This document shows positions 23,481 through 34,980 of a stretch of 64,000 nucleotides of DNA, piece by piece. The position numbers and the translations under genes were made by a program. The notes under the pieces were generated by a model, which saw only the letters and a list, made by a program, of their open reading frames with translations, was not told the origin of the DNA and ran no database searches. Location of the stretch: contig JAALGZ010000004.1 in the NCBI GenBank assembly GCA_015227615.1, positions 310,001-374,000 on the forward strand. Reading direction: 5' to 3'. Numbering within the stretch: the first letter of the stretch is position 1; each line of letters begins with the position of its first letter. The stretch is from Labyrinthula sp. Ha (lineage: Eukaryota; Sar; Bigyra; Labyrinthulida; Labyrinthulaceae).

Positions 23481-23929
23481 AAGAAGAGACCTCAGCTACT
23501 TTGCCTTACGATACGGTAACAAATGGATGAAGCCAAAGTCAATAAAGACCTTAATATTGGAAGTAGATAACATCGTAAAGTTGCTAAAAGATAAGCAGTT
23601 TGCTGTGTTTAAATCTGTAAAGTTCAAGCGAGATTTAAAAAATGTGAGGCTTAATTCAAAGAGAGAACCTTTATTGAACTTCGCAGCAGGAGACTATGTT
23701 CTTGTTTCAGAAGAAGGCACCTTAAATGCAGTTGAAAAGACGCGGTTAGTGTGGCTCGGACCATATCAAATCCTAGAGGTAATATCTCCACATTTATGTT
23801 TGGTGGAGGATTTACTTGGCAGAAAAAAATATGTTCATGCATCTAGACTATGGTTTTACGAAAAGAAAGCTCCGCTGAAATACAAATATCTCAAATCCCT
23901 TTTCGTACATAACTATCAAAGTCTTGAAG

Positions 23930-24090
23930 TGGACAAGATCATCGACATTAAGTTAACCGCCGGTAGGGGATCTAGATATGAGGCCCTGGTTAGCTGGCGC
24001 GGTTTTGAAAAGCTGTGCAACACTTGGGAGGATCTTGAAGAACTCTACAGTAGTATTCCAGATGTAGTTAGAAGTCATGTTGAAGGGGAT
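23930..24090 (+). other. Chromodomain-like region after integrase (fossil part)
   Basis: The segment VDKIIDIKLTAGRGSRYEAL followed by VSWRGFEKLCNTWEDLEEL matches the chromodomain pattern (I--R----G--YLVKWKGY----TWEP--L) at the usual chromovirus position. Such domains are known to steer integration towards marked chromatin. Confidence 0.87.
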
Positions 24091-24099
24091 TATGATGAA

Positions 24100-25120
24100 G
24101 GAATATGGAAAACCGCGATTTTAAAACGTTTAGAGAAGTGGGATGCTAAAGTAGTTAAAAAGTTCAATAGAAATAAGAACAAACGGACCAAGACAAAACA
24201 TATAAGGGTAAACCACTTGATTACAAGAGCTTATGATACTACAAACATGGATCACATTTTGGGATGGTATCCACTGGGAAAATATATACTGAAAAAAATG
24301 ATACTAAGCAATGGATGTGGCAGTTATGAAGTATATCTGAATATAACACATCTTCATTTTCGCACCAAGCAACAATATAGCTCACAAATCCAGTCTATTT
24401 TAAATTTACAGTCTATAGGGGTATCTCATGGATTGAAGTTCGACGTAGATGAAGTGAAAGAATTTTTAAAAGTACATTTTGGTCTGGTAAAGTACACCAA
24501 GAAGCTTCCTGGAATTTTTGATAAAGTCTATAATAGAGAAGAGTTCTTAAACTTTCTGACAAAATATGTAAAGATTTATGGGTCTGAGGATACTTTTCCA
24601 GTTTCTTATTTTAGACGCATCAATAATTTACGTCACCTAGAACTTATGAACAAAGAATATGAATTACTTGCATGCCAAAATTTCCTTAAGAGAAATCAGA
24701 TCTTTTCCAAGGGGGAACTACAAAGAATTATCAATGAGAAAAAGTTTAAAGAATTTCAACCGATCAAGGATGTTGAGAGTTATCTAAATATTTTATACTA
24801 TGTTTACAAAGAAGATCCGCAGCTTTACTCTTATTTGGATAATATTTATGCTAAGTGGATCTCAGTAGATCAAGTGCAAAAACAATACTATTCAACTGAA
24901 AATCAGAAGACCCTTCAGTATGGGCAAGTTAATATATCAGTCTCTTTATCGAAGGAAGGGGTTAAAGTGACCCTATTATTTCTCTCGTGTAGCTCAAAGA
25001 TTATACTTGGCTATAATGGAAGCAATAAATTTTCTATTTCAAACGATAAGAATTTTGTTTACTTACAACTGCCCGACAGCTTTCCAGTCATTTCAGACGC
25101 TTTTAACTTGACATTTTCAA
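24100..25120 (+). other. Unidentified extension between chromodomain and MT-A70-like region (fossil part)
   Basis: About 330 residues of helical, Lys/Tyr-rich sequence (for example LNFLTKYVKIYGSED, YLNILYYVYKEDPQLYSYLD) that I cannot assign. Length and position make an N-terminal partner or RNA/DNA-binding part of the methyltransferase region possible, but nothing in it is diagnostic. Confidence 0.6.
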
Positions 25121-25129
25121 AACCTAGGG

Positions 25130-25725
25130 CTAAAGATTCGATTTTCAGGATAATTTTAATGGACCCTCCATGGAAAGTAGGTGGACCAAATCCCACTAGA
25201 GGCGTCACACTACCCTATCCTACCATCTCTAACAAAGAATCTTCAAAGCTTACATTACCTCTTCAAAATTTTCCTTTTGGAGCTATTTATTTTGCTGGGT
25301 AGTGAATCACTCGCATGGTCCCATATTAAGGTGGGCTGAAAAGAACCAATTTTATCCTATCGACCATTTAACGTAGATTAAAAAGACGCGGAACGAAAAA
25401 TATGCATGTTCTCCTGGACATTTTCTACAACATTCACAAGAAACCTGTTTAATCTTTATACGAAAACCGAATAATGTAATATCTTTTACAAATATTTTCG
25501 AAGATGAAAGCTTAATGGTACATGATGGCTGCTTCTCCACAATCCCATTAACTTCTTCTACTAAACCAAATGAACTCTATATACTAATTGATAATATATT
25601 CCCAAACTGTAATAAATTGGAATTGTTTGTAGGAAAAGAAAACTCAAGTCCAGGATGGACCAGCGTAGGGTTTGAGATGCAACCTGAGGATACCATGGAT
25701 ATTTCTTTTTCTACTCCTAAATAAT
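25130..25725 (+). other. MT-A70-type adenine-N6 methyltransferase-like region (fossil part)
   Basis: The DPPW catalytic signature of the MT-A70 family lies at 25162-25173 (IILMDPPWKVGG). LPYPTISNKE follows, equivalent to the YPT-M/I-S block, then a hydrophobic strand (FGAIYFAG). Similarity to the family end is visible just before the polypurine tract: KLELFVGKENSSPGW then TSVGFE, matching the K-ELFAR----GW-S-GNE ending. MT-A70 enzymes methylate adenine N6 in RNA (METTL3/14/4 types) or DNA (ciliate and basal-fungal types); the substrate type cannot be judged here. The region is part of the broken element. Confidence 0.82.
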
Positions 25726-25744
25726 TTCTCTAAAAAATGGGGGA

Positions 25745-25917
25745 TGTCAACCCATAGTTGACCAATGTGTATCCTGGACAGTTGCTGTAACTTTGTCGTA
25801 CATAAGTAGGTAGCTCCCGAAGATACTTTGTAATAGCCGTTACGGTTGTTATAGATTTAATCGCTAATACCAAAAATCAAGAATTCGTTTTTGAACTCAA
25901 ATACTGTACAGAGAAAG
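25745..25917 (+). repeat. 3' LTR of the Gypsy element
   Basis: Second copy of the 173-bp LTR. It is preceded by the purine-rich tract aaaaaatggggga at about 25732-25744, the expected plus-strand primer site. Its flank (agaaactc) does not match the flank of the 5' LTR (ataaccagct), so no target-site duplication is visible. Confidence 0.92.
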
Positions 25918-28355
25918 AGAAACTCATTCCCTACTAATGCATACAAAAGACAGAAATAAAAGTTTAGACAGAAGCATAGCAGTTGGAAATAGTACGGAAG
26001 ATAATCTGCTTTAGTTCATTTTTTTAATTTCAATTTAGAACTAGTTTACCCAAGTTTGTACTTTTTGAATGGGATTCTGTAGGGTTAGTTATGTTTCTGA
26101 ACCTATTAAGGATGCACCAAAATTTACGCATATAAGCTTGTGGACTTTTCTGGACCATACGAAATTTTAGCTTCAGTTATAAATGTACATAATAACAACA
26201 TTTTTGACCACTATCAAACATCAATGTTTCTATTCCCTAAAGTTTACAGTACTAAGTTTAGTCTCAATACAAAGGAGAAGGTTAACTACAGAGAAATAAG
26301 ATGCTTCAAACTAGAAGAGATAATATTTTCCCCTTATTTTTTAGGATGGAGCGTTAGACCAAATACGACAAACTAGGCAAATTTTCTACATTTAGTAAGA
26401 ATAATGTAAGTCTTGTTAATTATTAACCCCTCACCTGTAAGATATATCTTATACTTAATCAACTTAGTCATCAAACTATACCAGCAATCCTGTAACCAAT
26501 ATGAATGGGTTTAGTTTGAACTTCATTTTAATCTTTGCCTGTATCATTTATTCTAATATCCAGTGAGCTACCAGGAGTGCCTTCAACTAGAAACGATGTT
26601 TAAGAATTAAGCAGATAGTTTATTTTATAAAGCACAAGAATTGGCTCAAACTAAATATGAATTTTTTATTGTTATAGGTCATTTGTTCTTACTAAAACTA
26701 GGTCCAAAGTCTTCTCTCGTAAGCTTGGTGAAGCCTGGATACAAGTATAAAGTGGAAATTCCCATCTGATGATGTACAGAATTTTTGCTATCTCTTTTAG
26801 CTATAATTATGTGGTCAACCAGCGCTAACTAAGTTAGTAGAAATAATCCTAAGGGAGGGATTAGGGAATTTGTGGTGGCTAGGTATTTCAATCGAGTTAT
26901 GTAGAGTATATATCGCAGATTTCTTTCCTTTCCAATCACTACTGCATTTTCATGAGAAAACAGAGCAAATTAAAAGGAAATTACTGTCAAAATTTATTGA
27001 AACGAGGTAATTCAGCTATATTGCGAGCTAAACTGAGATCACTGTGGTGCATTGAAAATTGTATGTGCTACTTTACCTAAGGTTTTTCAATGTTAGCAGG
27101 TATTAACTAGTTTTATTAAGTTAACCTGTTAGATTTTCTATTTCCTTTTGGCGATTCTATGTTATTTCTTTTGGGCGGGATATTGATGGAAGATTGGTTA
27201 GGTTAATCATTGCAGGTAAACACAGAGTTTGTATTATAAGACAATAACTCCACGACTCCTACATTTGATGAAGAGTAAAGGTGATACATCTAGACTATAA
27301 TCTTTTGCCCAAATTCAATACGCGGAGATTACTCTTGAACAAAAAAGTATAAGAAAAAGAGTTGCATACAGGATGTCATAGACTCTATAACTACTAGAGG
27401 ATATTTTATTAGATGTACTTTCCACGCACAGAGAAAAGAAAGCAGACTTCATAATTTCTGATAACAAGCTACTCTACAAGCTTCCAACACTTATTTATGG
27501 ATCTGTTTTATTGGCATATAATTTCATTGCATATAATTTGACTTACCCTACCGTCTAAAGAAGATGATTGGATTACTTTATAGTAGAGATTTTATAACAC
27601 AAGATTGATCACCAGTCAACAGATCCTTAGCTTGGTTCTGATTTTCAGTAAAATTCTTAGTGTTAAAATTTCTCCAAACTATTCAGACTGTATTCTAATT
27701 ATTATTTAAAATAGTCATAAATCATAGTTGTTAGGGATATATCAGATTATTTCAATGAAAAAGACATTGCAAAAAATTACCAACCCATTTTCAATAAACA
27801 ACAACAGAGTTGTGCTCATTAGACAGGCTGATGACGAAAATTTATAAAAGTAACTGGGATCAAAGTTTATAGCATTTTTTACTTTCAAATACATAAAATA
27901 AGTATAAGCTATATAGTTGTTATTGTAAATTTACCCCTTTTGTTAACTCTATATTATTGGATAACGAGGGCTACATCTGTTACTAAGGTTTGTACTAGAC
28001 TTCTTTCGATTAGTTTCTACACTAGCCTTTACAAGTAGCCACTACATTTTTTTTGAAAGAAATTTCTTGTGATTTAAATTCAAGCAGTAGAAGAGGGTTC
28101 CCATTTCCCAGTAAGATTTAAAGAAACTGCAGCATTATTGTTGAATTAACTTCCCGTTTGTCACTAACGTTATTATATTGATGTCACATATATATCAATG
28201 TTGCATTTCCACAGCAATCCAATTCAACTGTAGGATTTAGATTTCATAACAACGAGTAATTCTTCTTTAAAATAAACCTCCAGTTAAAACCCAACCCAAC
28301 ACTAATTTCACATTGTGTGCAACGTTTGCAAAATTTATCCCCCGTATTCTATCCA
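25918..28355. other. Intergenic region between LTR element and CTNNBL1
   Basis: No supportable gene. Only short low-complexity ORFs occur (for example about 26140-26376, without a good ATG). AT-rich throughout, with no recognisable repeat or RNA gene. Confidence 0.45.
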
Positions 28356-29858
28356 ATGCTAAAAAGTAAAAAGAACGGAGAAGAAGCAAATGCAAATGCT
28401 GCACCTATAGATTTCAAACCACTGGTAAGAAACCTTGTCTCAGCAATTAGCAAAAACACTTCTGACCGATTAAAATATTTAGACAAACCAGAAAAGTTCA
28501 TGGATTCTGAACTTAAACTTTTCGAATCTCTTGAAAACTTAAAACCAATATCTTCAGAACCGAATCATTATCATCTCTTGCTCTCTCATTTACCTTTGTT
28601 CTTATCTCTTCTGCAACATGAAAACTCTGATATTGTACTAAATTTTCTTAACTTTTTTCAACAATTAACTGATACCGATCTTTTAGAAAATCTTGAAGAT
28701 ATTGAACTTTCTGGATTTCAATCTTTAGTGTCTAGAATTAGCAAACCTGAAAATCTTCTTTTTGAGACCCTTTCTTCTTTACTTACAGAAACAAATAAAC
28801 AACAAAATGAAATAATTTATTCTATATTTGAAAACTTTCTTTCTTACAATTCTATTTTCGCCGATTTAATTATAGAGAAAACAAGAGTTTTAAACCACAG
28901 TTTTTCTGTTCTTTCTGAATATTCTACAGAAGAAGTTTCTTCTGTTGGCTCTTTTCTTTTTTCTCTTCTTTCGACTCAAGAAAAAAATCATTTAACTAAA
29001 AAAAGATTAGATGTTTTTCTTATTTTAATTTCAAAGTTTCTTGGAAGGAAGTTTGAATCTGTTGAGGAAGAAGAATTTATTCAAAATATTCTTGATACGC
29101 TTCTTTCTCAGCTCTCTTTGAATGATGAAAAACTGATAAACAATTTTATTACTTTGGAAGGGTTTGAATTGATGTTTAAATTTATTTCACAACGGCATCA
29201 AATTTACCCAATTTGTCTGTCAATAATTAGTTCATGTTTAGAACATTTTGGTGTAAAAAGTTTTATTGAAAAAGGTGGATTGGGAATTATATTTTCAGTT
29301 TTCTTGAAAAAAGCCTTGAAGTTTAAAATTAAAAGAGGAAATTCAAAAGTTGAAAAGGAAGAAGTTCAAACAGTCATTATTGAAATTTTCTTCAAGATAT
29401 CTTTAGTTTCTGATAAGAAATATTTCAATAGATTTGCACAAAAGTTTTTGGAGAAGAAAAAAGATAAATACGAAAAGCTTGATGAGATTATTTTAATTTT
29501 CATTAAATCAAAAAACTCATTTCAAGAGGAAAAAGAAAAAGATATTGAACTAAAAAAAGTTGAAGTTGAAAAACTGAGTAAAGAAAACGAAGTTGATGAC
29601 AAAGAAGCAGAATATATTCTAAATTTACGACTTGGTCTTGAAGGATTAGAAAAAGTCTGTTTTATTATTGGAAAACTTATTCTTGATAATACTTTAGGGG
29701 AGTTTTTTTATCATTATTTAAAATCAATAGGAATAAGTTTTGTTGAAATTGGAGATATTTTAGAACAGTTTGGTAAATTTTACGATGAAGATAAAAAACA
29801 GATAGTTGAAGAAATAAAACAACTAAGTTCGACACTTAAAGATGAACCTAAGTGGTAA
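28356..29858 (+). CDS. CTNNBL1: Beta-catenin-like protein 1 (CTNNBL1) homologue
   Basis: The 500-aa armadillo-type helical-repeat protein carries the family hallmark near residues 40-80: KPEKFMDSELKLFESLENL and then HYHLLLSHLPLFLSLLQHEN, followed by IVLNFLNFFQQLTDTD. These align block by block with human CTNNBL1 (PEKFMESELDL, LYHLLVEL, VDLLQELTDID). The C-terminal half keeps the GLEGLEKVCFIIGKLI segment. CTNNBL1 binds the Prp19/CDC5L complex of the spliceosome and NLS-bearing partners. The first ATG in frame is at 28356; the frame extends a little upstream only with a GTG. Its stop overlaps the 3' end of the opposite zinc-finger gene by 11 nt. No intron. A splicing role is interesting beside the very short introns here, but no direct link is shown. 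Confidence 0.9.
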   Translation: MLKSKKNGEEANANAAPIDFKPLVRNLVSAISKNTSDRLKYLDKPEKFMDSELKLFESLENLKPISSEPNHYHLLLSHLPLFLSLLQHENSDIVLNFLNFFQQLTDTDLLENLEDIELSGFQSLVSRISKPENLLFETLSSLLTETNKQQNEIIYSIFENFLSYNSIFADLIIEKTRVLNHSFSVLSEYSTEEVSSVGSFLFSLLSTQEKNHLTKKRLDVFLILISKFLGRKFESVEEEEFIQNILDTLLSQLSLNDEKLINNFITLEGFELMFKFISQRHQIYPICLSIISSCLEHFGVKSFIEKGGLGIIFSVFLKKALKFKIKRGNSKVEKEEVQTVIIEIFFKISLVSDKKYFNRFAQKFLEKKKDKYEKLDEIILIFIKSKNSFQEEKEKDIELKKVEVEKLSKENEVDDKEAEYILNLRLGLEGLEKVCFIIGKLILDNTLGEFFYHYLKSIGISFVEIGDILEQFGKFYDEDKKQIVEEIKQLSSTLKDEPKW

Positions 29859-30471
29859 CTTCATTTACATACTCTGCTTGATGTAATACAAACATTTTGA
29901 AAAATATATGATTATTGTCGTGTTCTTTCTTATTAAAACACAATTCACATAAATCAAAATTGGGGCATTGAATACATCTATATCGATATGTTCTTGCTTT
30001 TTTTAAATCAACAGTTTCAATCAATCCTTGACAGGAATTACATCTTATTTCTGCATAGTGTCTACCAAATATTTCTGAGTTTACAACAAGCTTCTTTTCT
30101 AAGACCTGGTTTCTAAATTTTTCCATGTTGTATCTTTTTCCTTTTAAACTCTTGAATTCTTCTTTTGTTGCATTTGTCGGAGAAGATCTAGTTAAGGAAA
30201 TATAAAGATTGTTTATAATATTTTTTTCATTTGTGTTTGCTATGAGTTTATCGCAATTTGGACAAACGAAAACATAATTAAATTTGGTAAATTTTTTAAC
30301 TTCGTTTTGTTTTACGCAGTTGTTTTTTAACTGGGTGTGAAAAACTTGATCACAACACCAACAGAATTCAAAATCATCATCTTTGTGTAAATAAATTGAA
30401 AGTTGGCAAATCGCACAAAGGGCTGCAGAATCTTTATCATCTCTACTGTAAGTAAAATAGGTTTCTGCCAT
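29848..30471 (-). CDS. Zinc-finger protein with N-terminal RING/PHD-like and C-terminal ZZ-type fingers
   Basis: The 207-aa protein has two metal-binding parts. Residues about 19-75 contain CAIC, CWCC, H and CPNC spaced like a RING or PHD cross-brace. Residues about 143-190 form a ZZ finger: RCNSCQG, YRCIQCPNFDLCELCF and H-NNH (EHDNNHIFF). ZZ fingers bind N-terminal histone or degron-type peptides, and RING proteins act as ubiquitin ligases, so a small E3-like or reader role is plausible but unproven. The ATG at 30471 begins MAETYFTYSRDD. Its coding end overlaps the CTNNBL1 coding end by 11 nt on the opposite strand. Confidence 0.82.
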   Translation of the reverse strand: MAETYFTYSRDDKDSAALCAICQLSIYLHKDDDFEFCWCCDQVFHTQLKNNCVKQNEVKKFTKFNYVFVCPNCDKLIANTNEKNIINNLYISLTRSSPTNATKEEFKSLKGKRYNMEKFRNQVLEKKLVVNSEIFGRHYAEIRCNSCQGLIETVDLKKARTYRYRCIQCPNFDLCELCFNKKEHDNNHIFFKMFVLHQAEYVNEVTT

Positions 30472-33400
30472 GGACTACTACAGCCTGTTATTTTGTGTGT
30501 AAAAAGAGGATAGGTTGATTGATCTATGGAACCAAATAAATAGTATGAAATTTTAGAGAAATTTAAATTATGTTAGGATAGTTTTCTAAGGTTCACTAGT
30601 TCTAAGAAGCAGGAAAAGTTAGATAATTTTGGTGTTGCTCACGCGTTATGAAAATATGGATTGTACAGATCTACGGTAATGTCATAATGTGGTAAGCTAT
30701 TTATTTCAGTTTCTTGTTAAGTTTCACTGAGTCAAAATAAATAACAATTGGCTGAAAATCTTACAATATCCATTATTTTATTTTTGAAAAAGATAGGGAA
30801 AAAAATCCGCTTCAAATCATTTACAAAAATTTAATGCTTTTTCTGACACTATTCACAATGCGCTGGCGATATGTAGAAGAATACAAACAAATTTATGTTC
30901 AATAATCCAAAAAACATAAAGAAATATCTTGGTATATAATTTGTTAGTATTTTAATATTCTAATAATACTTATATGATATTTTTCTGTTATCGGGTTGTA
31001 GTTTTGATGCGGCTGCATTTTCCATTGTTCTCACGAACGCTTTGTTACTTTTCATTGAAGTAACTTGTACTTGGGTGTGTTATTTGATGAAGGTTAGCCA
31101 TAATTATTTGATAATCATTTTGATGGTGATTATTAATAAAAGAATTTGAATTTTGATTCTTATCAAACGATTCTGATTTTATTTTGATCATCAATTGATT
31201 ATCAAAATAGAGATGGGCTATGCGACCCTTTTCTAAATTGCCTAAAGTTTCTTTCTTATTTTCTATATCGTATGAAAACAATTGAAAACTGGTCACATGA
31301 TATCGGAATAATCCGATAACAGGATGTGGTTGCATTAATCGGGAATTTTTTTGAAGCTATAGGTATGGTGCAGAAAAAAGAAGCACCTCTTGGCTATTTG
31401 GCCTAGTGCTTATGGCGAACACTCGTATTGATGATCTATTCATTATTAATAATCAAAAAATCCATGGTTCGGAATTAACGCATTCAATAAGTAAGAAAAG
31501 TATGGGCAGTTATCAATAAATAAAATTTTGCGCCGAATCTATGTAGACTCTGTTGCATCACATCGTATTTTAATTAAAGCTACTTCCAGATGATGCTGTG
31601 ATTGTAGATTAAGCAGTTTTTATGCTGAGGCAAACTCTCAGAATTGAAAAAAACCGGATCACCAAAACTGGCAAACAATTATCTAGGTTACAGTGATTTT
31701 AAGGTTGTGTCTTATTTTTCTATGCTATGTATTTTTTAAAATATGAACTCTACAGTAATTTATCACTTCATACCGCGCGATATACACGCGTACATGGAAT
31801 TATGATTTTCGATTGGATGAAGTAATAGTACGATTGAAACACGTATTGACGCAAAAAAAATGAATAAAAGGTAGATAGAAAAGAAATTTTATGCAGAGAA
31901 TGTTTAATTCATTTAAGTTTTAGCCTGATAAAATGCGTTAAGTAATTCCTATCTGGACGTATTCAGCGGCGGCTGCCTTACCTTCCCGAATTCCCTTGAA
32001 GTTGACTCGCTTGAAGTACACTATCTTAATACTTCTAATTGCAATACCTAAAAAAATTTTGGCTTCATTTTCATTATTTTGAGGTAAGACCTACCGTGAA
32101 AATAACTTGACGAACGTTAAAAATGTATATATTATTTCTTAGGCTACTCGACAGAAATTGTATCCACTAGATGACTAAAGACGAAGAGCACATTCGCAAA
32201 AATAATATAGTTATGACATATGAAGCATTGTTATTGTGATGCCTAATATATTTAATTAGTTCAATTTTAGTATTACTGAAGTCTATTGCATGCTATGTTT
32301 AGTCCTCATATTGATTCTACTCTGACTCCATCAATGCAACTTATTAATAATGGATCTAAATAGATTGTAATTGAGATTTTAATTAATGGAGACTATTCAT
32401 GGATTGCAAAGATTGCCCTCAGATCAGATCCTATGATTAATTGGTATCATTATAGTTATTAATTAATGATTAGTTCTATAGTTAGAGAGATTTTACTTGG
32501 GAGACATTGCTGTAATGTTCACGTTAATTTACTACGAGTCTTCCCTGAACACACCAACGAAAACTAAAAAGTTGTGTAGTTTCACAGAGCTGAATCAAAA
32601 ACAATTAAACCGTGCACTGTTCCATAATCATAGCATTGTTGCATTCTTCAACAGCAAAGAAATTCTCTACTAACCATGAACATTGCTGATTTTATTCTCT
32701 TGGACACTATTTTCTAGTCTTCTGAGATTGAATGTACTATAAGCAGTACTTTTTTTAATCTAAGGTATTAGTACACAGTAATTTGAGTATTCTGAATCTA
32801 CCAGTTCTAACTGCTTTTTTTTAATAGCTTAATTTATCTTTTATTGGCACTGTTTAAGTTTCCACTAAGGTTTGGAAAAATTGAATTCAATGCGCATCTA
32901 TGTCGCAAATTCTTATCCAAAAACCCCCGAGTAAATGAACGAAGGAAAAAGAATCTCATAAGAATTTTTCTGAACTTTAAAGTATATGGTTTATGAACTT
33001 AGTCATGAACCCATCTTCGGAGTATATGTAATTCTGATTTCATTAAGCTTAGAAGGAAAGGCTCCACGAGCTAGGATTTTACTTGTGATGATTGTTATTA
33101 TTCTCCAGAAATATTAGTTAGTAATCAAGAAACAAATGTTATCATTTAGTCTAGGCTGAAGTCAGCTCAACTAAACAAAATTTTTAATGCAATTTCATTC
33201 TTATAGAAGAGGACATCATTCTTGATGGTGATCCTAAGTCTTGCCTACTTTAGAATCACCATTACATCAGGTAATTTCCCCAATTTATGAAAATTAATTA
33301 TAAAATTCTCTATATTGAAGAAATTTTCAAACGTAAATTCTTAGCTTATGATAAATTATTAGTATCCCAACGTACTTTTCTTCTATGGGTAGAACTATTA

Positions 33401-34175
33401 GATAATCGAAGTAGAAATCATTTTACCTCTGATGAGGCATGTGAAACTAAGAGAGAGCCTTTAGCTTTTTGTAGTAACAAAGATATGAATTATCTAGCCT
33501 ATTTGCCATTTATATCTGTACCTTAACGCATAAAGGAACAAAAAGGAAAAGATTATAGTATGGTTTTCAAACTGTTAAATGCCACTGAAAAGTTAATTAC
33601 TGATTTGTTTTTATGAGACATATCATGTAAGGCAATATTTATTAATCCCTGAATCAAATTTTTAATTTTTTAAGAAGTAGACCATGAATAAAAACTTGTG
33701 ACTTTAATAAATTCATAACAATTGCAATTTTTTAGAATAATTCGTTTTGTTGGTACTGAAATGTCTGACGGATCTCCAGATGTGAAATTCTCCAAATAAC
33801 ATAACCTTAAAGGAAAAAATATCAGAAATAAGGTTTTTTTAGTTAATAAGGTTTAAGATTTTCACATGAAAGGAAGCTGAACACAAAAAATGGACGTACT
33901 TCGACCGATCAACCCAGTTTCAGTACTCCCCTTAACCAAAGGTGTGCTCCAACTGTATTACCTTAATTAATACATCTAAGAAACCAAGTATGACCATTAA
34001 AGTTACTTTTGTTGTGTATTTGTTCACAATAAATGATTGTCATTTGTAAATGTAAAGTCTCTAACGGTCCTTAATCTGTCTATATCAATAATTGCACATA
34101 AGGAGAATATGCCAAAAATACCCGCAGAATGATATTTCAGTTTAATCTCTATTAAGTGAGAACGGAATTAGAGTA
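30472..34175. other. Intergenic region between ZZ-finger gene and SDR gene
   Basis: No supportable gene in 3.7 kb. A 96-codon ATG-started ORF at 31045-31335 (minus) lies inside a diverged repeat also found near 42.6 kb, where no frame survives, so I do not count it as a gene. A 79-codon ORF at 33287-33526 starts with ATG but resembles nothing I know. Confidence 0.4.
31075..31420 (+). repeat. Diverged interspersed repeat, copy A
   Basis: This stretch aligns by eye with 42590-42915 in the same orientation. Shared landmarks in the same order are aattatttgataa (31102 here, 42616 there), aataa(a/g)agaatttg, a ttttgattttattttgat-like block, a ctttctta/tatgaaaa block with (c/t)tggtca, and ggctatttggc (31392 here, 42890 there). 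Landmark spacing is nearly equal (290 and 274 nt). Family unknown. Confidence 0.55.
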
Positions 34176-34973
34176 ATGAATAAAGAACAATATCTATCAT
34201 CCGTGTTTGACGTCTCCGACTGTTGTATTCTAATCACTGGGGCCAGCAGTGGATTTGGGGCTCACTTTGCCAACCTTTTTCTATCATGTGGATGTGAAAA
34301 AATTGCACTAATAGCAAGACGTCTTGAAAACCTTCAAAACCTGAAATCTAGCCTTGTATCAAAATTCCCAGCCGCAAAAATTTACATACAAAAATTTGAT
34401 GTTTCAGATACAAAGTCAATCCCAATTCTTTTTGATAATATTGAAGAGAACCTAGGAACAAGAGTAACAACGTTAATCAATAACGCAGGAGTCTCCATTC
34501 CAAGAACAGTGCTCAACTTCAAGGAAGAAGATTACGACAAATTGATGAACATTAACTTAAAAGCTTGTTTTTTCTTTTCACAAGAGTTTGGAAGGCGAGC
34601 AAAAAATGAGAAAGGAAATCGAAGCGTAATAAACATCTCTTCACTAAGTTCGTTTCGTCCAATCTTTGGAGAAGCAGTGTATAGTATAACAAAAGGTGCT
34701 TTGAATCATTTGACAAGATCTATTCAAAAAGAATGGTTTCGATATGGAATTCGAGTTAACACAATATGTCCAGGGTATTTTGAGACAGAGATAAATGAAG
34801 ATTTTACGGCTTCTGAGGAGGGAAAAAAGACATTTGAAAGGATGTACCTGAAGAGAACTGGACAACTGGATGAGCTTTCTGGAAGTGTTTTGCTCTTGGC
34901 AAGTAAAGCAGGGAGTTATATGTATGCAGAAGATATAACTGTTGATGGAGGAGAACATTTGGCTAAACTTTAA
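34176..34973 (+). CDS. Short-chain dehydrogenase/reductase (classical SDR)
   Basis: The 265-aa NAD(P)-dependent oxidoreductase has a Rossmann start ILITGASSGFGAHFA (TGxxxGxG at residues 21-28), NNAG at 102-105, an active-site Ser in NISS at about 155, and YSITK with catalytic Tyr169 and Lys173. RVNTICPGYFETE is the usual PG segment and DGGE closes the fold. An Arg pair after strand 2 (IARRLENL) suggests NADP(H) preference by family rule. The substrate is unknown; the gluconate/3-oxoacyl-reductase-like branch is the nearest in feel. The start ATG at 34176 gives a normal SDR length. Its stop is only 7 nt from the end of the convergent sulfotransferase-like gene. Confidence 0.93.
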   Translation: MNKEQYLSSVFDVSDCCILITGASSGFGAHFANLFLSCGCEKIALIARRLENLQNLKSSLVSKFPAAKIYIQKFDVSDTKSIPILFDNIEENLGTRVTTLINNAGVSIPRTVLNFKEEDYDKLMNINLKACFFFSQEFGRRAKNEKGNRSVINISSLSSFRPIFGEAVYSITKGALNHLTRSIQKEWFRYGIRVNTICPGYFETEINEDFTASEEGKKTFERMYLKRTGQLDELSGSVLLLASKAGSYMYAEDITVDGGEHLAKL

Positions 34974-34980
34974 TTTACTC

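Larger units (their letters stand above)
17900..25917 (+). mobile_element. Ty3/Gypsy chromoviral LTR retrotransposon with C-terminal MT-A70-like region
   Basis: An 8.0-kb element bounded by two direct 173-bp LTRs, with parts in the order gag-like, aspartic protease, reverse transcriptase, RNase H, integrase, chromodomain, unidentified extension and MT-A70-type methyltransferase-like region. RT before integrase and a chromodomain after it place it in the chromovirus branch of Ty3/Gypsy. The LTRs differ at about six of 173 positions by eye, so insertion is fairly recent on this genome's scale. The coding part is broken, with roughly half a dozen interruptions; some boundaries between gag and pol could be natural for the family. 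A purine tract precedes the 3' LTR. I see no target-site duplication and no clear tRNA primer site. The 3' half is richer in extra domains than typical chromoviruses. Confidence 0.93.

Noticed and set aside
31045-31335. 96-codon ATG-started minus-strand ORF
   Set aside because: It lies within a diverged repeat whose other copy (42.6 kb) has no frame; composition is low-complexity Asn/Gln-rich.
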